Source of the DNA: CAWCTB01 sp963798275
GTDB taxonomy: Bacteria > Acidobacteriota > Terriglobia > Terriglobales > Acidobacteriaceae
NCBI GenBank assembly: GCA_963798275.1
Contig: CAWCTB010000030.1
Coordinates: 1-64,000, forward strand
Length of the DNA: 64,000 bases
Reading direction: 5' to 3'
In this document: positions 24,396 to 34,360 of the stretch, in pieces
Numbering within the stretch: position 1 is the first letter of the stretch
Layout: each line of letters begins with the position of its first letter
Made by a program: the position numbers and the translations under genes
Notes under the pieces: model-generated
Told to the model about the DNA's origin: nothing
The model's database searches: none
What the model saw: only the letters and a program-made list of their open reading frames with translations

Positions 24396-25712
24396 TTACG
24401 CTTTCGCCTTCCTCGCCAACTCTCCGTGGTAGTTCAGCGCCTTCAAGCCGTTGAAGCGCGCGGCTTCGCCAAGCTCTTCCTGGATTCGCAGCAGCTGGTT
24501 GTACTTCGCGATGCGATCGGTACGCGAGGCCGAGCCCGTCTTGATCTGCCCTACAGCAGTAGCCACCGCGAGGTCCGCGATGAAGGTATCTTCCGTTTCG
24601 CCCGAGCGGTGCGAGATCACGGACGTGTAGCCGTTCTCGCGCGCCAGGTTGATGGCATCGATGGTTTCGCTGACCGAGCCGATCTGGTTGAGCTTGATCA
24701 GGATCGAGTTGGCCACGCCCGAATCGATGCCGCGCTGGAAGATCTCGATATTGGTAACAAAAATGTCGTCACCCACGAGCTGGATTTTGCTCCCCAACTC
24801 GGAGGTAAGCGTCTGCCAGCCCTCCCAATCGTTCTCGGCCAGTCCATCTTCCAGAGACACGATGGGATACTGCCGCACCCAGTCAGCGTAGAACTTCACC
24901 ATCTCTTCGCTGGAGTGTTCGCTCTTGTCCGACTTTTTGAAGACATATTTCTTCTTCGCTGCGTCGTAGAACTCGCTGGCCGCGGGATCGAGCGCGATGG
25001 CGATTTGTTCACCCGGCTTGTAGCCCGCCTGGGTGATGGCTTCGAGAATTACCTCGATCGCTTCAGTATTCGACTTCAACGAAGGAGCAAATCCACCTTC
25101 ATCGCCCACCGCGGTGTTGTAGCCGCGCTTCTTCAGCACGCCCTTCAGGGTGTGGAAGGTCTCGACTCCCCAGCGCAGCGCTTCACTGAACGACGGCGCG
25201 CCCACCGGCATGACCATGAATTCCTGGAAATCGACGCTGCTGTCGGCATGAGCGCCGCCGTTGAGGATGTTCATCATCGGCGTGGGCAGCAGGCTGGCGG
25301 TGAACCCGCCGAGATACTGATACAGTTCGATTCCGAGATGGTCGGCCATGGCGCGCGCGGCCGCCATCGAAACTGCCAGGATCGCGTTGGCTCCGAGTTT
25401 GCTCTTGTTGGGCGTGCCGTCCAGATCGCGCATGATGGTGTCGAGCTCGCGCTGATCGCTGGCGTCCATGCCTTCCAGCTCCGGGGCGATCACTTCGTTC
25501 ACGTTGTCGACCGCCTTTAAGACACCTTTGCCCTGGAAGCGGCTCTTATCCCCATCGCGCAGCTCCACCGCTTCGTGTTCGCCGGTGGAAGCTCCGCTGG
25601 GAACGGCGGCGCGGCCGCGAGCGCCGCTCTCCAGAATTACGTCGGCTTCGACAGTAGGATTTCCGCGCGAGTCAAGGATTTCGCGGGCTAAAACAAGCTC
25701 AATTTGCGTCAT
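24396..25712 (-). CDS. eno: enolase
   Basis: 438 aa from ATG 25712; the frame is open further upstream but MTQIELVLAREILDSRGNPT is the family N-terminus. Dehydrates 2-phosphoglycerate to phosphoenolpyruvate. Visible: the loop PSGASTGEHEAVELRDGDKSR, catalytic Glu in VGDEGGFAP, metal ligands in ALDPAASEF, SLEDGLAE and LVGDDIFVTN, Lys in ILIKLNQIGSVSET, and SHRSGETEDTFIADL. The HicB-like gene follows. Confidence 0.95.
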   Translation of the reverse strand: MTQIELVLAREILDSRGNPTVEADVILESGARGRAAVPSGASTGEHEAVELRDGDKSRFQGKGVLKAVDNVNEVIAPELEGMDASDQRELDTIMRDLDGTPNKSKLGANAILAVSMAAARAMADHLGIELYQYLGGFTASLLPTPMMNILNGGAHADSSVDFQEFMVMPVGAPSFSEALRWGVETFHTLKGVLKKRGYNTAVGDEGGFAPSLKSNTEAIEVILEAITQAGYKPGEQIAIALDPAASEFYDAAKKKYVFKKSDKSEHSSEEMVKFYADWVRQYPIVSLEDGLAENDWEGWQTLTSELGSKIQLVGDDIFVTNIEIFQRGIDSGVANSILIKLNQIGSVSETIDAINLARENGYTSVISHRSGETEDTFIADLAVATAVGQIKTGSASRTDRIAKYNQLLRIQEELGEAARFNGLKALNYHGELARKAKA

Positions 25713-25996
25713 GGATGAGTCCTGGCCTTCGCCGGTGGATTTGCTTGCGCAACGGCGACAGGAGTACGAAACCTTCAATTATACGGGAGCAGAAACGACA
25801 GTTCGCTGACGACACCGTCGCGGGCCAAAACGGCCGCGGAAGAGACAGAGTGGCTGGAAAGTCAACTCCCTGGCGCAGAACCGCCGGAAAAACGCTTTTC
25901 TGCAAGGCCGGGCTTAGGTATCCTCTTGCCAGCGGATTGCCCGCGTGGTCGCGCCCCTCGCGAAACCAATGTGGGCGGCGCACTACGGAGCACGTA

Positions 25997-26536
25997 ATGT
26001 GGAAACCAAGCCGCAAGGAAGACGAAATCCCTATGCCTTCACCGGAAACCCCGTCCCCCGCTAACCCGTTTGCGCCGCCAAGCGCGGCAGCTTCCCCACT
26101 TCGCAGTGAACCCGCTCGGAGCGGCGAGGTTGCAACCATCGGAAAGTCCGTCATCGTAAAAGGCGAGCTGTCCGGCAGCGAAGATCTCTTTGTCGATGGC
26201 GAGGTGGACGGCTCCATCGCGTTGCGCGGCCAGAGCCTGACCATCGGGCCCAACGGCCGCGTCCGGGCCAATATCGAGGCACGCAATGTTGTCGTTCACG
26301 GCCGGGTGGACGGCGACGTGCATGCCACGGACAGGGTCGACTTGCGCAAGAGCGCATCGCTCACCGGCGACATTTCGACGGCGCGGATCTCCATCGAAGA
26401 CGGGGCTTACTTCAAAGGGACGATCGACATCCAGAAGCCCGAACCGGCGGGCAAGGCCGAGAACAAACCTCAAGCTGCGGCCCCGGTAGTTGCGCCAGCC
26501 AGCCAGGGATCGCTGCTGGAGCCCAAGAAGTTCTAG
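25997..26536 (+). CDS. bactofilin
   Basis: 179 aa from ATG 25997 with GGAG 8 bp upstream. After a Pro-rich N-terminal tail (15-45) comes the bactofilin core (about 48-140) of repeated beta strands: SVIVKGELSGSEDLFVDGEVDGSI, NVVVHGRVDGDVHATDRV and GDISTARISIEDGAYFKGTIDI. A Pro/Ala-rich tail follows. Bactofilins polymerise into nucleotide-free filaments that organise the envelope. It is divergent from enolase. Confidence 0.88.
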   Translation: MWKPSRKEDEIPMPSPETPSPANPFAPPSAAASPLRSEPARSGEVATIGKSVIVKGELSGSEDLFVDGEVDGSIALRGQSLTIGPNGRVRANIEARNVVVHGRVDGDVHATDRVDLRKSASLTGDISTARISIEDGAYFKGTIDIQKPEPAGKAENKPQAAAPVVAPASQGSLLEPKKF

Positions 26537-26577
26537 CGGCAGGCAATCCTGCGGGACCCGAGCTTCCTGCCGCTTTA
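26535..26577 (+). terminator. possible terminator after the bactofilin gene
   Basis: AGCGGCAGG (26535-26543) pairs with CCTGCCGCT (26566-26574), followed by TTTAA. The 22-base loop is long, so confidence is moderate. Confidence 0.45.
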
Positions 26578-26640
26578 ACCAATCCGTTTCCCTAAGGACA
26601 TCTGCAATCAGCGGATGTCTTGTCTTCTTCCACTTTGTGG

Positions 26641-27327
26641 ATGCCGTTCGCTGCCCGTACAATACGCGAAGTGGCTCCTGGCATCTTCAGCAGAATCTTC
26701 GGTTCCTCCGGAGAAGCGGGTTTCGACGGTCGCGTTGTCTCCGGACAGCGCATCCTGCGCCGTTCTACCGGCTTCAATGAGTTCATTAAGGACATTTCGC
26801 GTGGCGAGGAACGCAAGGTCCTCGACCTCGGCGCCACTTCACCGGCCAACATCACCTTCATGATCGGCCTGGGCCACAAGTTTCACCAGGAAGACCTGCT
26901 GCGCATCGCCACCGATAAATCTTTGGTCGTTCCCAACCCCGAAGGCGGCGCCTCGGTCGATATCGACCGCTTCCTGCGTGACAACCTGCGCTTTCAGCGG
27001 GAGGAATTCGACGCGGTCACGTTCTGGGACCTGGCGGACTACCTCCCCGAGCCGTTGGTGAAACCAGTCATCGAGCGCATCCATGTTGCCATGAAGCCGG
27101 GCGGTATCCTGCTGGCCTTCTTCCATACCAAGGACGCAGGACCGGATGCGCCGTTCTACCGTTACAACATCGCCTCCAAGGACACTCTCGAGCTGCAGCC
27201 GGCCCAGCCCTTCAAGCTGCAGCGCGTGTTCAACAATCGCCACGTGGAAAACCTCTTCCGCGATTACGCTTCGATCAAGTTTTTCCTGGGACGCGACAAT
27301 ATGCGCGAGGTACTGGTCATCCGCTAG
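26641..27327 (+). CDS. class I SAM-dependent methyltransferase
   Basis: About 228 aa from ATG 26641; GTG 26671, which follows a TACAAT box, is an alternative start. Motif I is KVLDLGATSPANIT, followed by the acidic DAVTFWDLADYL and IHVAMKPGGILLAFF (post-motif II), a usual class I order. The substrate is unknown. It follows the bactofilin gene in the same direction and converges on the FAD oxidoreductase. Confidence 0.7.
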   Translation: MPFAARTIREVAPGIFSRIFGSSGEAGFDGRVVSGQRILRRSTGFNEFIKDISRGEERKVLDLGATSPANITFMIGLGHKFHQEDLLRIATDKSLVVPNPEGGASVDIDRFLRDNLRFQREEFDAVTFWDLADYLPEPLVKPVIERIHVAMKPGGILLAFFHTKDAGPDAPFYRYNIASKDTLELQPAQPFKLQRVFNNRHVENLFRDYASIKFFLGRDNMREVLVIR

Positions 27328-27343
27328 GCCCGCGGCTGGGCAA

Positions 27344-28442
27344 TCAGGCGCCGGATCGCCGCGTCTTGCGTACCATCATGGGGACCAATCCGGGGAAGCG
27401 CAGCATTTCGAACGTGAGCTTCAACGCCAGGGGCGGCAGCGAAAGCAGGCGCCGTATGCGAGCGGCTGCGGCCAGCGGAGCGGCGAATTGCCTCTGGTAT
27501 TCCCGGCGATAGAGGTTCACTGCGTCCTGTAACGTCGCACCTTCCCGGAACATCATGCCCAGACACATCGCGGCGGTGTATCCGCTGCGCAAAGCGATGG
27601 AGATCCCGTCACCGGCGAAAGGATCGATGAACGCAGCGGCATCCCCTACCTGCAGCTTTTTGCCGTTGACCGGTTGAGGCTCGGGATAAATCAATGGTGC
27701 AGTGCTGACCGGATCGCTCACTCTCTCCCACGCCGCGGCTCGGCGCGCCAACACTGGACTTAGCTGAAACACCTCTTCCAAGCAAGTCGCTCGATCGGAA
27801 CGCACCATGGCGCAGGCGTTTACTACGTCCGGAGCAACCGGCTGCACCCCGCAGTAGCCGTGGTCAACGAAGTACAAGTCGGTGGAAAGAGACGGCCGCG
27901 GCTCGCGGAAATGCGCCTTCACGCCCATCCATTTTGGGCCCGGGAGGAAGGAGCGGTTTCTCAGTAAACCGTGACCACCGCCCCGCCGCAACCACCACTG
28001 CGGCGGCACTCACTCGGCCGCCGGCACTCTCGATCTGGAACGGGCCTTCGCCATCGATCGCCAGAACCTCGCATCGCGGTCGCGCGCAGGCCCCGGCGCT
28101 TGCTGCTTCGTCCCACAGCAACGCGTCGAGTTCGGTCCGGGGAAGACTGAGCGCTGCGGGCGAAACTGGCGTCTCGATCATCCGCTCGCCCAGAAATAAA
28201 CGAGCGCGATCCAGCACCGGAGCTTTGCCAAGAACTTGCCGCCCGCGCGAACTGGCTGCCAGCAGACCGGCAAGCAGTTCCAGCGATTCCGCCGATACAA
28301 ACTCGCCACAGACTTTCTGCCGCGGAAACTCGCCGGCTTCGAGCAGCACAACCCGCAGTCCGGCGCGCGCGGCCGTAATGGCGGCGGCACTTCCCCCCGG
28401 CCCCGCACCGATCACGGCAATATCGAACTCGACCTGACTCAT
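27344..28442 (-). CDS. FAD-dependent oxidoreductase, geranylgeranyl reductase-like (one frameshift)
   Basis: Starts at ATG 28442, which overlaps the stop of the methyltransferase gene as ATGA. The N-terminal FAD motif is DIAVIGAGPGGSAAAI (about 7-22), followed by RAGLRVVLLEAGEFPRQKVCGE. The frame breaks at the T run 27932-27935; removing one base joins LLPPGPK to WMGVKAHF and continues to GDAAAFIDPFAGDGISIALRSG (second FAD contact). The repaired length is 365 aa. The methyltransferase-oxidoreductase pair is often seen beside a type III polyketide synthase, which is not present here. Confidence 0.8.
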
Positions 28443-29104
28443 TTCCACAGCAGCACGCCCATCCGGTAAAGGTAATGCGTGGTTATCTCCATGCGCGCCG
28501 CCGGCACGTTGCTGAGAATGGATTCCATCTCCTCCCGAGTGTAAGCCCGGCGCACCGACGCAACCGCATCGTGCCGGGTTATCCGGCTACGGAATAGGGG
28601 GAAACCAGCATAAGTCAGTGCCAAATTCACTCGGCTGCGAACGACATCGTTGATGAGCACGGCGCGCCGGCAGACTCGCAAGGCGGAAGCAGCCAAGCTT
28701 AGCAATTCGTCCGGCTCGAAGTGATGAGCCAACAGGCAGCAGCTCACCACGTCGAATGCATTGTCACGAAATGGCAGGCGCATTGCATCGGCCACGACTG
28801 AGCGAACCGTGTTCTGCGGTAAGTGAGACGGAATGCGGTCGAGCAGCGTGACTTGGAGTTCAATACCCTGGCGAGCGAGTTGCTCATGCGCCGCCAGCGG
28901 AAGGTCCCCTCGCCCCGTACCGATCTCCAGCAAGGAGAGCCTGGCAACATTGGACGCCTTGGCAATACGTTCCACCAATTGGGTGGTGGTACGGATTCCC
29001 CCGAACCACTGGTTGATGTGCCTGAGGTCATTCAGGGAACGCTCGATTTCTGCAGCCGTCCCCAGGTCCTGGTCTAACAGCTCCGGTATGACGACGCGCT
29101 TCAT
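28439..29104 (-). CDS. SAM-dependent methyltransferase
   Basis: 221 aa from ATG 29104 (MKRVVIPELLD); a longer frame to 29149 is possible. Motif I is LSLLEIGTGRGDLP, motif II region is FDVVSCCLLAHHFEPDELL. The family member acts on small or lipid-like molecules when paired with an FAD oxidoreductase as here. The ATGA overlap with the next gene shows translational coupling. Confidence 0.78.
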   Translation of the reverse strand: MKRVVIPELLDQDLGTAAEIERSLNDLRHINQWFGGIRTTTQLVERIAKASNVARLSLLEIGTGRGDLPLAAHEQLARQGIELQVTLLDRIPSHLPQNTVRSVVADAMRLPFRDNAFDVVSCCLLAHHFEPDELLSLAASALRVCRRAVLINDVVRSRVNLALTYAGFPLFRSRITRHDAVASVRRAYTREEMESILSNVPAARMEITTHYLYRMGVLLWK

Positions 29105-29286
29105 CGATGGTCGGGCCAACACTCCATCGTACCCTCTGGCGCTTCCCACAACGGCACTCAGCTAAAATAGCCTCATCGCGCGTCCAGTTGCGGGCCCATG
29201 TCCTAATAGAAATATTTGCAACAGAAACACGGTAAATCGCAGTCTAATAGTGGAGAGAAGGATTACTGCAAAAGAAAGAGACCATC

Positions 29287-30163
29287 GTGACATCCCGGCT
29301 TCCTAGAAAACTAATTAGGATCCATTGGTTTAGCCACCACTCTACTCGGGCTGACGGCCCCGTCCCTGGCGCAGCCGGAGCAGATGGATCCCCGGGCGCT
29401 GGTGCGCCGTGCCGTCCAGAACGAGATAAACGACACCGGCGACGGCCAACACTTCATGTACAGGGACAGTACGGTCTACAAAGATCACTCCATCACCAAG
29501 GAAGTGATCGAGACCAACGAAGGCGGCCTTTCCCGCACCATCGCCCGCAACGGCCATCCTCTCACCCCCCAGCAACAGGCTGCGGTCGACCAGAAACTCA
29601 CCAAGTTCGCGAACGACGCGGAGGCGCGCCGCAAGCGAGAGGAGGCCAGCAAGGTGGATGATCAGCGCTCGGCGACGCTGATGAGGAGCCTGCCCGACGC
29701 GTTCTTTTACACCTACGAGGGAACGAAAAGGGACCCACCGGGCACGAATTCGTTCGGCTGAATTTCAAGCCCAACCCTAACTGGTCGGCGCCCAACCACG
29801 AGACCCGCGTCCTCGAGGGCATGCGGGGCACCATGGTCATCGACAAGAACGACTACCGCATCGCCGAGATCAACGGCGAACTCTTCGAGGACGTTGAGTT
29901 CGGATGGGGGATTCTGGGCAAGGCTCAACAAGGGCGGCAAGTTCATCATCCACCAGGCAGACGTAGGCAACGGCCGTTGGGAGATGACTCTGGAGACGCT
30001 TCAGTTCAACGGCACGATCCTGCTCTTCAAGCCGCTGACCATCTGGTCGACCGAAACCATGACGGATTTCCGCCCCGTGCCGCAGAACATCACCACGGCG
30101 CAGGCTCTTGAGTTGCTGCAGAAGAGCTCCGAGGTCGTCGCGCAGAACAGCGGCGGTACGTAG
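29287..30163 (+). CDS. secreted protein of unknown function (several frameshifts)
   Basis: Pieces in three frames make one protein: MTSRLPRKL, then GLATTLLGLTAPSLAQPEQ (a signal peptide), RRAVQNEINDTGDGQHFMYRDS, GMRGTMVIDKNDYRIAEINGELF and NKGGKFIIHQADVGNGRWEM, ending in TTAQALELLQKSSEVV. Breaks lie near 29315, 29755 and 29925. The layout (lipocalin-like strands with a signal peptide) recalls outer-membrane lipoprotein-sorting-like proteins, but I do not recognise a family. It may be a true pseudogene or a victim of sequence errors. Confidence 0.5.
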
Positions 30164-30267
30164 GAGACACACAAGTAAGGTTCTACTAATAGGCGGCCCA
30201 GGCGCGGTACGCTTTTCATGTTCCGCCACTGGGATGACTGTGCTAGTGTTGCGCGCTGAGGGGATAC

Positions 30268-31244
30268 ATGCGAGCCCTGTGTGCAGTGGCGCTGACCTTG
30301 TTCTGGCTACTGCCGTACGCGGCAGCGCAAGACAATCCAACCTTCGCCGACGTCTTAAGGGAGCATTCCATTGCCTTCCCGCCGGCATCCATTCCTCACC
30401 TGAACGCAAAGATCACCAGTTTCGACATACTGGATGACGAACAGGAGTTCGTCATTGCCTACTATCTCGACAATCCGAAGGACCCGGACTGCGCGCTCAC
30501 TTGCTTGTGACCCGATACAACAAGGTGAATGGCCGCTGGGATCACGCGGCCCTTGCCGAAGCCGAATTGGCGGTAACGGACATCAAGGAAGCAAATGTGT
30601 CGTGCCTGGGCTCCGTCATGAAGGTACAGCGGACTGCCGAGTGGTATTTCCTGACACTGCACTGGAATCCGTCGGCCGGATGCTTCATCGTCCTCAAGTC
30701 TGATCTCAAGGTAGAAGACGCTCGAATCGGCGGGGTATCGGCGACGTTCCGCTCAGGCCTGGTCCTGGCGGACGGCAATATGGTTCACTTTGCCGACGTA
30801 CATCCTCAAACCTTGTATTTGTACGACCCGGCCACTCATAAGGCGCAACCGCTGTATCCCCAGGAGGTCGATCCGTTTCGGGATGATTTCAGCGCCCGGC
30901 TGGAGAAGGTGGTTGACCAGAACCGCTGCATGAAGAACAACTGGGGCTGCCAGACCGACCGATTTACCGTTGATCTGAGCTATCCAATCGAGATTAACGA
31001 CGACACCAACTCAATCGCTTTCCGCGCGTCGTTTGAGCCGGAAGGCTTCCTGGACCGGGAGCAGGCAGAAGCCAGCGGCAAGTGGGACGACGACAATTAT
31101 GCCTATGTGTTCGAACTCGCGCCCTTCCGCTGGCGCGAATTCTCCGTCTACGACCTCAAGCCGAAGTTCGGAACCGATTCCTTGAAGAACCTGATCTCCC
31201 CCGGGATGATCGAGAAAGTCTTCGCCACTCCCGCGCCTAACTAG
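30268..31244 (+). CDS. secreted hypothetical protein (one frameshift)
   Basis: Starts at ATG 30268 with a signal peptide (MRALCAVALTLFWLLPYAAAQ). The first 80 residues end at a TGA near 30510; adding one base near 30500 continues into LLVTRYNKVNGRW and then 240 residues to 31244. The repaired length is 325 aa. Cys pairs (NRCMKNNWGCQTD) suggest an exported, disulfide-bonded protein. No family recognised. Confidence 0.6.
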
Positions 31245-31290
31245 CCGCGACTTAGAGCGTTTTCATGGTTGCTGTGGACTACGCACAGTC

Positions 31291-31355
31291 TTGAAAGGGC
31301 ACGGCTTCAGCCGTGCCGTAAGCGACCGTAGCGAACTCGGGCTTTAGCCCCTGAG
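31291..31355 (+). repeat. dispersed hairpin repeat, family A
   Basis: TTGAAAGGGCACGGCTTCAG continues into CCGTGCCGTA, forming a hairpin, followed by a second one, GGGCTTTAGCCCCTGA. Related copies lie at 34249, 48093, 48180, 49281, 47005 and 62714. Confidence 0.75.
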
Positions 31356-31387
31356 TGACCTCGGTCTACACTTTCAATGAAACTGCC

Positions 31388-32497
31388 TTAGGGCTTCAAG
31401 ACCTGCTCGCGCACCGCCAACTTCTCAATCAGATCTTTGCGAACCTCATAACCGCGTCCCGGCTTGTCGCCGATGGCGATGGTTCCCTGTGGCGAGACCG
31501 TCACCTCGGGCTCGATGATGTCCTCCTTCCAGTAGCGCTTCGACGCCGAAACGTCGCCCGGCAACTTGAAATTCGGCAAGGTGGAAAGTGCCACGTTGTG
31601 GGAGCGGCCGATTCCTGACTCCAGCATGCCTCCGCACCACACCGGCACGTTGAACCGCTCGGCCACGTCGTGAACTGCGATTGCCTCGGAAAAGCCGCCA
31701 ACCCTGCCCACCTTGATGTTGATGATGCGGGCCGAGCCCAGTTCCAGCGCTGCCTCGGTGTCGCGCGCGCTGTGGATGGCTTCGTCGAGGCAGATAGCGG
31801 TTTGCAGCCGCTTCTGCAGGCGGGCGTGGAAGTAGAAGTCGTCGCTCCAAAGGGGCTGCTCGATCATCAGGAGCTTGAAGGGCTCGAAGCGCTGCAACAG
31901 GTCAAAGTCTCGCACGGTGTACGCCGAGTTAGCATCGCAGCTCAACAGGATGTCGGGCCAACGTGCGCGAATCTTGGCCAGCACCTCGATATCCCAGCGC
32001 GGCTTCACCTTGACCTTGATGCGCTGGTAGCCAGCCGCCAGTTCGGTCTCGATCTTCTCCAGTAGCTGTTGGTGCGAGTCCTGGATGCCGATGCTAACCC
32101 CACAAGCGATCTCGCGGCGCTTGCCGCCGAGCAATTGCCATAGCGGCACGCCTTTCTCTTGCGCCTCGGCGTCCCAAACCGCGTTTTCCAGCGTGGCCTT
32201 CGCCATGCGGTGCTGGCGCACCTTCGCCACCAGAGCCGGCACTTCCCTTCCCGCGGAGATCGACTGGCCCAGCAGACTCGGGCCGAGATAGCGAACCATC
32301 ACGTCCCATGCGCCATCGATGTATTCCTCGCTGTAATACGGTTCCTCGCCGGCAACACATTCGCCCCAACCCTCGGGCCCGTCAGTGTGAACCGTGACCA
32401 GGAGAATGCGGCGGGTGTAGGTGCGCCCAAAGCTCGTCTCAAAGAAATGGACCAGCGGAATCTTCAGCTCGCGCAAGGTAATGGCTTCGATTTTCAT
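31388..32497 (-). CDS. menC: enolase-superfamily enzyme, o-succinylbenzoate synthase / N-acylamino acid racemase type
   Basis: 369 aa. The capping domain is followed by a TIM barrel with the Lys pair KVKVKPRW (about 164-170), metal ligands in LSCDANSAY, LMIEQPL and CLDEAIHS, and the second catalytic Lys in INIKVGRVGG. These match the MenC/NSAR subgroup, which dehydrates SHCHC in menaquinone synthesis or racemises N-acylamino acids. No other men gene is nearby, so the exact activity is open. It lies 21 bp after the GNAT gene. Confidence 0.75.
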   Translation of the reverse strand: MKIEAITLRELKIPLVHFFETSFGRTYTRRILLVTVHTDGPEGWGECVAGEEPYYSEEYIDGAWDVMVRYLGPSLLGQSISAGREVPALVAKVRQHRMAKATLENAVWDAEAQEKGVPLWQLLGGKRREIACGVSIGIQDSHQQLLEKIETELAAGYQRIKVKVKPRWDIEVLAKIRARWPDILLSCDANSAYTVRDFDLLQRFEPFKLLMIEQPLWSDDFYFHARLQKRLQTAICLDEAIHSARDTEAALELGSARIINIKVGRVGGFSEAIAVHDVAERFNVPVWCGGMLESGIGRSHNVALSTLPNFKLPGDVSASKRYWKEDIIEPEVTVSPQGTIAIGDKPGRGYEVRKDLIEKLAVREQVLKP

Positions 32498-32518
32498 GTC
32501 AAATGGTTTCGTCCACGG

Positions 32519-33296
32519 TCAGGCCCGGGTCGCGTACGACCAGTCTTCGTCCCATCGCCCTAGCAGAAAGACGCCGCTGCCCTCATCGTGGCGTCCGTAA
32601 CCTAGGCAGACAAGCCCTCGGGAAAACGCGGCAAGGAACTTCTCGCGATTGCGGCTCTGCACATCGACGGCGCGCTGGCGGGTGGCAGGCTCAGCCTTCC
32701 ATGCATAGATTTCCGCCGGTACCGAGATTTGTTCCTCAGCATGGAAGGCCGAATGCTGCCCGCTGGCCAGCATTGTCTCCACCCGTTTCGACTTCAACCA
32801 CCACTCCGCCACCAGTCGATCGGTGGGCAGGAAGCCTTGCAGCGGCGACGTGGTGATTCCGTACTGGTTGATGTTGTAGCGGCGCGCGATCGCACCCAGC
32901 CTCTCCAGGTTGAAATAGGCGTTCTTGATGTCCAGCGGATCGAAGGTCCACTCCATCAGCTCGTAGCCGCGCGCTAGAGCGTCCTCACGTTGAAACAACT
33001 TGATGCGTCGGCCCAGGCCGGTGTTGCGATAGGCGCTCTTTCACGCCTACCATGTGCGAGTGAAGGTACGAATGTCCGTTGCGGGAGCCGGGAATCGATA
33101 GGGCAAAGCCCGCGAGCGTGTCGCCGTCCCAGGCGCCAATGACCTGCCCGCCAATCTTGTTCGCCACGGAGAAGACTCGCAGGGGGACCAGCTCCACATC
33201 GCTGAAGCCCCATACCTCGCGCTGCAGTTCCAGGCAGGCGTGAAACTCATCGAGCGTGTTGCAGCTACGCAGCGAGATCTTGTCCAGGCTCACCAT
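32519..33296 (-). CDS. GNAT-superfamily acetyltransferase, COG3375-like (one frameshift)
   Basis: Start at ATG 33296 in a TAATG overlap with the mazG stop. The N-terminal part (MVSLDKISLRSCNTLDEFHA to SHMVGVKE) and the C-terminal part (LFQREDALARGYELMEWTFDPL to WDEDWSYATRA) are in different frames. Deleting one base near 33029 restores YRNTGLGRRIK, the acetyl-CoA-binding loop, between them, giving 258 aa. COG3375 proteins are often found next to a MenC-like gene, as here. Confidence 0.75.
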
Positions 33297-34195
33297 TACT
33301 CCTGCTGCTTCGACTGCTGCCATAGCGACTCCATCTCTTCCAGGGAAGCATCCGTTGGCTTGCGTCCCTGATCGCGAAGTCTCGCTTCCAGGTATTCAAA
33401 ACGGCGGCGAAACTTGCGATTCGTCTTGCGCAAGGCCGATTCCGGGTCGAGAGAAAGATAGCGCGCGATGTTCACCAGCACAAACAAAAGATCGCCCACC
33501 TCGTCTTCCAGCCGGGAACGCAGCTCTTCGGGGACCTCGACTCCCCGTGCGCTTGCGACTGCCGACGCGGACTGCGGTTGCGGTCCCGGTTCGGGATACT
33601 CCTCCAGGTTCCGGCGTAGCTCTTCGGTCTCTTCGCTCAGCTTGTCGAACAAGCCTTCGATGTTGGGCCAGTCGAACCCGACATTGGCGACGCGCGAACT
33701 GATCTTGTATGCCTCCATCAGCGCCGGCATCGCCGACGAGATGCCGTGCAATACCGATTCGGGATGACCCTTCTTCTGCGGGTCTCCGTTTTCCTGCTGC
33801 CGCTTCTTCTTCTCTTCCGCCTTCAGCGCCTGCCAGTTGCGAACGACTTCGCCCGGCGTGTCGGCCTTCACCTCGCCGAACACGTGCGGATGGCGATCCA
33901 CCAGCTTGTTGGAAAGGCGATCAAGCACGTCGTCGATGCTGAAGTATTTTTCTTCCGCCGCCATTTCCGAATAGAACAGCACCTGCAGGAGCAGGTCGCC
34001 CAATTCCCCGGACAGTTCCTCCCAGTCGCGCAGGTCGATGGCTTCCAGGACTTCGTAGGTTTCTTCCAGGGTGTAGGGCTTGATGGTGTCGAAGGTCTGT
34101 TCGCGGTCCCAGGGACATCCGCCGGGGGCGCGCAATCGCGCCATGATGGCGACAGCGCGCTCGAATCGTTCACCAGTGGTGGGCATCGCATTCAC
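33296..34195 (-). CDS. mazG: nucleoside triphosphate pyrophosphohydrolase MazG
   Basis: 299 aa. The N-terminal MazG domain has CPWDREQTFDTIKPYTLEETYEVLEAI with the EExxE metal site and LLQVLFYSEMAAE; the second domain has VGFDWPNIEGLFDKLSEETEEL and EDEVGDLLFVLVNIARYL (ExxD). Hydrolyses canonical or aberrant NTPs to NMPs. A Gln/Ser/Ala-rich insert (about 225-245) is unusual. First gene of the mazG-GNAT-menC run. Confidence 0.92.
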   Translation of the reverse strand: MNAMPTTGERFERAVAIMARLRAPGGCPWDREQTFDTIKPYTLEETYEVLEAIDLRDWEELSGELGDLLLQVLFYSEMAAEEKYFSIDDVLDRLSNKLVDRHPHVFGEVKADTPGEVVRNWQALKAEEKKKRQQENGDPQKKGHPESVLHGISSAMPALMEAYKISSRVANVGFDWPNIEGLFDKLSEETEELRRNLEEYPEPGPQPQSASAVASARGVEVPEELRSRLEDEVGDLLFVLVNIARYLSLDPESALRKTNRKFRRRFEYLEARLRDQGRKPTDASLEEMESLWQQSKQQE

Positions 34196-34248
34196 TGTAA
34201 ATGAGCAGGCGCGCTCTCCGCCAACCGCCGGAACGCTCTCATAGATTG

Positions 34249-34318
34249 TTTTGAAGGGGCGCGGCTTTCAGCCGCGTCGTAACCAGGGCCGAAAACATTG
34301 GACTTCAGCCCCTGAGAG
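34249..34318 (+). repeat. dispersed hairpin repeat, family A, degenerate copy
   Basis: TTTTGAAGGGGCGCGGCTTT is followed by CAGCCGCGTCGTAA and, further on, GGACTTCAGCCCCTGAGAGG. It keeps both halves of the family design but with more mismatches than the copy at 31291. Confidence 0.65.
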
Positions 34319-34360
34319 GAATCGATTCAAGAGGTCCTCCCCGGATTCATGAGACTGGTT

